From: JAJTFW01 sp031411335
Lineage (GTDB): Bacteria; Bacteroidota; Bacteroidia; AKYH767-A; OLB10
Direction of reading: 5' to 3'
DNA length: 9,902 nucleotides
Assembly: GCA_031411335.1 (NCBI GenBank)
Contig: JANOAX010000157.1
Coordinates: 1-9,902, forward strand
This document shows positions 6,926-9,902 of the stretch, one piece after another. A model generated the notes under the pieces. That model was not told where the DNA came from and searched no databases. It was given only the letters and a program-made list of their open reading frames with translations. A program made the translations under genes and the position numbers. The number at the start of each line of letters is the position of its first letter. Position 1 is the first letter of the stretch.

Positions 6926-7981
6926 ATGGAAGATCAAGATCCCCAAAAACGTCAACGTAGAGTTCGTTATAAGGGCACACATCCAAAAGCATTTAAAGAA
7001 AAGTATAAGGAGTTGGATCCCGCTCTTTATGGGGATGATATTGCTAAAGTAATGGAGCAAGGTCGAACACCGGCCGGTATGCATCGCTCCATTTGTGTAA
7101 ATGAGATTTTAGATTTTTTACAAATTTCTCCCGGACAAAAAGGATTAGATGCCACATTAGGCTACGGCGGACACAGTGCCGAAATGTTAAAAAAATTGAT
7201 ACCTAATGGACATCTATTCGCCATCGATGTGGATCCATTTGAGTTGCCTAAAACAAAAGAACGTTTAGCCGTCATGGGTTTTGGGGAAGATGTGCTCACT
7301 GTGAAAAAGATGAATTTTTCGTCAGTTGATTTGTTGTCCCAAGAAGTTGGATTATTCGATTTCGTATTGGCGGATTTAGGAGTATCATCCATGCAAATTG
7401 ATAATCCGGAAAGGGGATTTTCTTTTAAAGTTGAAGGACCACTCGATTTAAGATTAAATCCTACCAGTGGAAAATCCGCAGCAGATTATTTGAAAAGTAT
7501 TTCAAAATTACAATTGGAAGAATTGCTCATTGAAAATTCCGATGAGCCACACGCGTCTGCCATTTCGCAAACCATCGCCTTTCATCTTTCCAAAGGAAAA
7601 AAAATTAATACCACTACTGATTTACAAATAATCATTCAGGATGCATTAAAATATTTACCGGAAGCACAACGCAAAGAAGAAATTAAAAAATCGTGTCAGC
7701 GTTGTTTTCAAGCATTGCGTATTGCAGTGAATGATGAGTTTGGTGTGCTGGATAAATTCCTTGAAAAACTTCCGTACATACTCGCGCCTGGTGGTCGGGT
7801 CGCTATTCTTTCTTTTCATTCAGGCGAAGATAGAAGAGTAAAAAAATCATTTCAAAATTTATTTAGAGGAGGAGTATACCAGGAGATTTCGAGTGATGTG
7901 ATTCGTCCATCGTTGCAAGAAATAAATAGTAATCCTAGAGCGAAATCCGCGAAATTGAGATGGGCGGTGGCGAGAGGTTAG
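6926..7981 (+). CDS. RsmH-like 16S rRNA cytosine-N4 methyltransferase, long divergent form
   Basis: Probable SAM-dependent rRNA methyltransferase of the RsmH (MraW) family; canonical RsmH makes N4-methyl-C1402 in 16S rRNA. The 351-aa protein is longer than the usual ~300-315 aa because about 50 basic residues precede the domain. Motifs: LDATLGYGGHS (74-84, SAM-binding loop), AIDVDP (99-104), ADLGVSSMQID (149-159), ERGFSF (162-167), GPLDLRLN (171-178), CQRCFQALRIAVNDE (257-271), SFHSGEDR (296-303) and NPRAKSAKLRWA (336-347). Differences from typical RsmH are GMHRSICVNEIL (51-62) instead of H-x-PVLL-x-EV, LGYGG for FGxGG, Asn178 where DMRMD normally ends in Asp, and SGED for SLED. These are consistent enough to suggest a separate subfamily, not decay. 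mraZ, ftsL and ftsI are absent, so this is probably a second, non-dcw copy. Its substrate may therefore differ from C1402. Confidence 0.85.
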   Translation: MEDQDPQKRQRRVRYKGTHPKAFKEKYKELDPALYGDDIAKVMEQGRTPAGMHRSICVNEILDFLQISPGQKGLDATLGYGGHSAEMLKKLIPNGHLFAIDVDPFELPKTKERLAVMGFGEDVLTVKKMNFSSVDLLSQEVGLFDFVLADLGVSSMQIDNPERGFSFKVEGPLDLRLNPTSGKSAADYLKSISKLQLEELLIENSDEPHASAISQTIAFHLSKGKKINTTTDLQIIIQDALKYLPEAQRKEEIKKSCQRCFQALRIAVNDEFGVLDKFLEKLPYILAPGGRVAILSFHSGEDRRVKKSFQNLFRGGVYQEISSDVIRPSLQEINSNPRAKSAKLRWAVARG

Positions 7982-7984
7982 ATG

Positions 7985-8020
7985 GGAGATCGGAGTTCGG
8001 AGTCCCTATAGGTATTGGAA
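7985..8020 (+). repeat. GGAG heptad block, first copy
   Basis: Starts 4 nt after the rsmH-like stop. Three heptamers (GGAGATC at 7985, GGAGTTC at 7992, GGAGTCC at 7999) lead into CCTATAGGTATTGG (8005-8018), a decayed version of the palindrome CCGATAGCTATCGG present in the second copy at 8310-8345. Confidence 0.7.
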
Positions 8021-8067
8021 GGAGATGCTTGTTTCATAAAATAAAACGTCGCTTCGGATCCATTTTG

Positions 8068-8088
8068 CTACAAGCTTCAAGCTGCAAG
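8068..8088 (-). repeat. 7-bp tandem repeat, three copies, opposite orientation
   Basis: CTACAAG (8068), CTTCAAG (8075) and CTGCAAG (8082) read on the minus strand as CTTGCAG, CTTGAAG, CTTGTAG. This is the same heptamer family as at 6867-6896, inverted. Confidence 0.75.
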
Positions 8089-8121
8089 AAATAAATTGAG
8101 CCTTTTAATGATTGCGACTTT

Positions 8122-8173
8122 AGATCGAATTACGCGGGGCAGACGATAGCCCCACCCCGAAGTAAAGATCGAA
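8122..8173. repeat. GC-rich hairpin flanked by 8-bp direct repeats
   Basis: AGATCGAA at 8122-8129 and 8166-8173 bracket 36 bp. Within it, GGGGC (8136-8140) can pair with GCCCC (8149-8153) around an 8-nt loop, or CGGGG (8135-8139) with CCCCG (8155-8159); the two stems exclude each other. CTTTA (8118-8122) and TAAAG (8163-8167) could form an outer stem. Composition stands out from the AT-rich surroundings. No RNA family was recognised. Confidence 0.55.
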
Positions 8174-8241
8174 AATAAAAATTTGACAGTCGGTAAATAA
8201 ACAATTATAGTCGAATACAAGTGTTTGTAAACGCCTTAAGA

Positions 8242-8328
8242 ATGGGAGAATGGAGTTAGAAGAGCTAGAGCGAGAGCGGAGAGGGAAGAGTGGAAAGAGT
8301 GGGAAGATCAGAGATCGGAGATGGGAGT
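8242..8328 (+). repeat. purine-rich tract with loose 7-bp periodicity
   Basis: Nearly all G and A on the plus strand for about 87 bp. It can be divided into successive heptamers such as ATGGGAG (8242), AATGGAG (8249), GCGAGAG (8270), CGGAGAG (8277), GGAAGAG (8284), TGGAAAG (8291), AGATCGG (8312) and AGATGGG (8319). It runs straight into the second GGAG heptad block. Confidence 0.6.
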
Positions 8329-8345
8329 CCCGATAGCTATCGGAG
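8310..8345 (+). repeat. GGAG heptad block, second copy, with perfect 14-bp palindrome
   Basis: Heptamers AGAGATC (8310), GGAGATG (8317) and GGAGTCC (8324) are followed by CCGATAGCTATCGG (8330-8343), a perfect palindrome. It matches the copy at 7985-8020 (offset 325 bp) in GAGATCGGAG and GGAGTCCC, with substitutions in the palindrome. Confidence 0.75.
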
Positions 8346-8349
8346 GAAA

Positions 8350-8382
8350 CTTGTAGCTTGTAGCCAGAAGCTAGCAGCTACA
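8350..8382. repeat. degenerate heptamer array forming a hairpin at the end of the outer-membrane protein gene
   Basis: Heptamers CTTGTAG (8350), CTTGTAG (8357), CCAGAAG (8364), CTAGCAG (8371) then CTACA. TGTAGCT (8352-8358) pairs with AGCTACA (8376-8382), and TAGC (8361-8364) with GCTA (8370-8373), giving an imperfect hairpin that starts 2 nt after the minus-strand stop codon. It may help end that transcript, but no T-run follows on the minus strand. Confidence 0.6.
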
Positions 8383-8384
8383 TT

Positions 8385-8948
8385 TCACATTCCAAAATTA
8401 AACCCAAGTCGAAGTATTGGATTTTCATAAATCTTATAGTCGCTTTCCATCACGTTATACAAAATCATAAGGGTTATGGCGGAATTACTTCCCATGCGTT
8501 GCGTATACCCGCCACCAACAAAAAGACTGGGAACATTGGTACGAATTAATTTTGTAAAGAGTAAGTCGGGCACTTCAATATTCACCACTTCAAATTCTGA
8601 ATACAGTAAGATGCTTTCATGGGCTTGATACTGTGCAAAAGTTCGACCTCCATAAATATGAGTTTCGTATCGATAATTCACAAAACGGCGATCATTATAA
8701 TACGTGTAAGTAGGTCCTAATCCCATTCCGAACTTTTCGGTGATTTTATATCCTATCGTTGGTGCCACATTGATGTACGTGAGCGATCCGAAACTAAGAC
8801 CCACATTTCCACCAAAAAAGAGTCGATCTTTTAGGGAGGGCTTATCCCTCACCAGCGGACTTTGTCGAGTGGGTTGCTCTTCCCTTTCTTGTCCATTAGA
8901 AACGGTGACTACCAGACTTAAAACTACCAGTAATAAATATTTTCTCAT
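8385..8948 (-). CDS. predicted outer-membrane beta-barrel protein
   Basis: Function not recognised. The 187-aa product starts with a clear Sec signal peptide (K3, hydrophobic 4-16, likely cleavage after about SNG at 17-19); there is no lipobox Cys. A short charged linker (about 20-43) is followed by alternating polar/hydrophobic strands rich in Gly, Tyr and Phe: FFGGNVGLSFGSLTYINVAP (44-63), a GLGPTYTYY hairpin, FVNYRYETHIYGGRTFAQY, SLFVGGGYTQRMG and a terminal LRLGFNFGM. The last strand ends two residues after an aromatic, as in barrel proteins recognised by the BAM complex. The size fits an eight-stranded barrel. It has its own -7 box and diverges from the SDR gene. A structural or small-pore role is possible but is inference. 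Confidence 0.75.
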   Translation of the reverse strand: MRKYLLLVVLSLVVTVSNGQEREEQPTRQSPLVRDKPSLKDRLFFGGNVGLSFGSLTYINVAPTIGYKITEKFGMGLGPTYTYYNDRRFVNYRYETHIYGGRTFAQYQAHESILLYSEFEVVNIEVPDLLFTKLIRTNVPSLFVGGGYTQRMGSNSAITLMILYNVMESDYKIYENPILRLGFNFGM

Positions 8949-8961
8949 AATAATTACAAAT

Positions 8962-8969
8962 CAAAGGTA
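8962..8969 (-). promoter_or_regulatory. -7 promoter box for the outer-membrane protein
   Basis: Minus-strand TACCTTTG matches TAnnTTTG exactly and ends 13 nt before the ATG at 8948, giving a very short leader. No TTG lies 17-23 nt upstream. Confidence 0.45.
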
Positions 8970-8988
8970 CAACTTTCATTGATTTTTA

Positions 8989-8996
8989 TTCCTTTG
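8989..8996 (+). promoter_or_regulatory. weak -7-like box for the SDR gene
   Basis: TTCCTTTG is a 7/8 match to TAnnTTTG, 18 nt before the chosen ATG at 9015. GGAAGGAA (8999-9006) between them could serve as a ribosome-binding site and favours the 9015 start. Confidence 0.3.
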
Positions 8997-9014
8997 CAGG
9001 AAGGAATTTACAAC

Positions 9015-9722
9015 ATGGAATATCAACATTACTATTTAGTGACAGGAGCCTCCTCAGGAATTGGTTTCGCTACAGCTTTGGTTCTTGCCCAAAACAAACG
9101 CAATAAAGTAATTGCTATTGCCAGAAACGCTACAAAACTTGAATCATTACGTACAGCTTCAGAAAATAAAATTGAGATCCTTCCCTTCGACCTTGAAAAA
9201 GGAAATTTAACCGGTTTAGTGGATGAATTAAAGAAAATGGGCGTGAATCATATTACTGGAGTTATACATAACGCGGGCTATTTAGTAAGCAAGAAATTTG
9301 AAGAAATCAGTGCGCATGATTTGCAAAAAATTTATGAAGTGAATGTCTTTGCTCCTTTTCGCTTGACCCAACAATTACTTCCCCTTTTAAAACAAGCTAA
9401 GGGTGCACATGTCGTAAATATTTCGTCGGTGGGTGGTGTACAAGGAAGCGTGAAGTTTGATGGATTGAGTGCTTATTCGAGTAGCAAAGGAGCGTTATGT
9501 GTCTTGACCGAATGTTTAGCCAATGAATTAAAAGATGAAAAAATTAAAGTCAATTGTTTGGCATTAGGCGCGGTTCAGACTGAGATGTTACATCAAGCTT
9601 TTCCGGGATACGAAGCTCCTTTAAAAGCAAGTGAAATGGGTGAATTTGTAGCTTGGTTTACAGAGAATGGAAGCAAGTTTTTTAATGGGAAAATACTTCC
9701 GGTTGCATTAAGTACACCTTAG
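9015..9722 (+). CDS. short-chain dehydrogenase/reductase (SDR), NAD(P)-dependent
   Basis: Cytosolic oxidoreductase of the classical SDR family; the substrate cannot be told. With the ATG at 9015 the protein has 235 residues, normal for the family. Visible motifs: TGASSGIG (10-17, Rossmann nucleotide loop), DLE at 59-61 after the third strand, HNAG (85-88), N110, NISS (135-138, catalytic Ser about S138), and YSSSK (154-158, catalytic Tyr154 and Lys158). The Ser-to-Tyr spacing is slightly long (16 residues) because of a GSVKFDGL loop. An Arg at 37 after the second strand hints at NADP preference, which is only suggestive. The longer frame from a TTG at 8979 was rejected, as the ATG sits after GGAAGGAA and directly before the first strand. 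The gene is divergent from the outer-membrane protein across 66 bp. Confidence 0.93.
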   Translation: MEYQHYYLVTGASSGIGFATALVLAQNKRNKVIAIARNATKLESLRTASENKIEILPFDLEKGNLTGLVDELKKMGVNHITGVIHNAGYLVSKKFEEISAHDLQKIYEVNVFAPFRLTQQLLPLLKQAKGAHVVNISSVGGVQGSVKFDGLSAYSSSKGALCVLTECLANELKDEKIKVNCLALGAVQTEMLHQAFPGYEAPLKASEMGEFVAWFTENGSKFFNGKILPVALSTP

Positions 9723-9745
9723 TTTATACCATTCCCTAATATAAA

Positions 9746-9805
9746 ATTGTACAAAGATTACATTCTGATCGAGAGGTTAAACACTACTTTTATTGTACAA
9801 ATTAC
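9746..9805. repeat. paired TTGTACAA palindromes, 46 bp apart
   Basis: ATTGTACAAAGATTAC (9746-9761) and ATTGTACAAATTAC (9792-9805) share a perfect 8-bp palindrome and the flank ATTAC. TACTTTTA (9785-9792), similar to the -7 box of the rsmH-like gene, overlaps the second copy. A repressor-type operator for a gene beyond the window is possible but speculative. Confidence 0.4.
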
Positions 9806-9832
9806 TTCGGCGTTTGTTTTCGGGTGTTGGTG

Positions 9833-9902
9833 TGACCCCTCTGGGGTCAGGCTAAAAAATAAGGGTTGTCGTTTTCTATAAAGATTTGACCCCTCTGGGG
9901 TC
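9833..9902. repeat. two GACCCCTCTGGGGTC palindromes, 54 bp apart
   Basis: TGACCCCTCTGGGGTCA (9833-9849) has perfect 7-bp arms around TCT. GACCCCTCTGGGGTC recurs identically at 9888-9902, where the window ends. The exact repetition suggests an array continuing to the right. From memory, palindromes of the GACCCC-GGGGTC type recur between genes in Bacteroidota, but no search could be run. Confidence 0.8.

Larger units (their letters stand above)
7982..8384. other. 403-bp gap between convergent genes, repeat-rich, no gene seen
   Basis: No coding frame with family signal or start context was found on either strand. The region contains two copies of a GGAG-heptad block, one heptamer array, one GC-rich hairpin with flanking direct repeats, a long purine-rich tract and a hairpin next to the minus-strand stop; each is listed separately. 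As both flanking genes end here, terminators would be expected, but no classic hairpin plus T-run is present. Confidence 0.7.

Noticed and set aside
6065..7981. mtgA and the rsmH-like gene as part of a cell-wall/division (dcw) cluster
   Set aside because: No mraZ, ftsL, ftsI or mur genes are present, and a 186-bp repeat-containing gap with its own promoter separates the two.
8104..8175. tRNA or other known RNA gene around the GC-rich hairpin
   Set aside because: No cloverleaf, T-loop or CCA-like acceptor pairing could be drawn, and no known riboswitch core was recognised.
8740..8982. Plus-strand open frame of 80 codons over the start of the outer-membrane protein gene
   Set aside because: Antisense to a gene with a signal peptide and barrel-like pattern; the translated product has no recognisable feature.
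8979..9014. Longer start (TTG at 8979) for the SDR protein, adding 12 residues
   Set aside because: The ATG at 9015 follows GGAAGGAA and begins just before the first Rossmann strand, as in typical family members; the extra residues have no family match and overlap the likely promoter.

Overview
The window looks like a piece of a Bacteroidota chromosome, most plausibly from the Flavobacteriales. The evidence is low-GC DNA, a recurring TAnnTTTG-type -7 promoter box in front of genes, few strong Shine-Dalgarno sequences, a short-form PurL, a signal-peptide outer-membrane barrel-like protein, and intergenic DNA full of short periodic and palindromic repeats of a kind I associate from memory with this phylum. 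The genus cannot be fixed from the sequence alone.

Layout, left to right. (1) 1-3043, minus strand: the N-terminal part of an APC-family amino-acid permease, cut by the window edge, preceded by two adjacent, mutually homologous polytopic membrane proteins (427 and 438 aa) of unknown function. The pair forms an operon read leftward from a promoter near 3050. (2) 3044-3170: a divergent control region with one -7 box facing each way and a perfect 14-bp inverted repeat in the probable purL leader. (3) 3171-5408, plus strand: purL (purine synthesis), overlapping tail-to-tail by 4 bp with a minus-strand gene for a small membrane protein (5405-5749). (4) 5750-6064: a repeat cluster containing a 45-bp direct repeat, an 80-bp tandem duplication and 20-bp inverted copies. 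(5) 6065-6739, plus: a monofunctional peptidoglycan glycosyltransferase (mtgA). (6) 6740-6925: two small tandem repeats leading into a promoter. (7) 6926-7981, plus: an unusual long-form RsmH-like rRNA methyltransferase outside any division/cell-wall cluster. (8) 7982-8384: a 403-bp repeat-rich gap between convergent genes. (9) 8385-8948, minus: a predicted outer-membrane beta-barrel protein, divergent from an SDR oxidoreductase at 9015-9722, plus. (10) 9723-9902: two short repeat families, the second probably continuing past the window.

The genes do not form one pathway. Most are single-gene or two-gene units with their own promoter-like box: purine synthesis, cell-wall polymerisation, rRNA modification, redox metabolism and envelope proteins. 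No mobile element, CRISPR array, toxin-antitoxin pair or defence system is visible. The points most worth a second look are the tandem paralogous membrane proteins, the atypical RsmH-like protein, the -7 boxes lying only 4-7 nt from start codons (suggesting leaderless mRNAs), and the layered 7-bp and 8-bp periodic repeats between genes.
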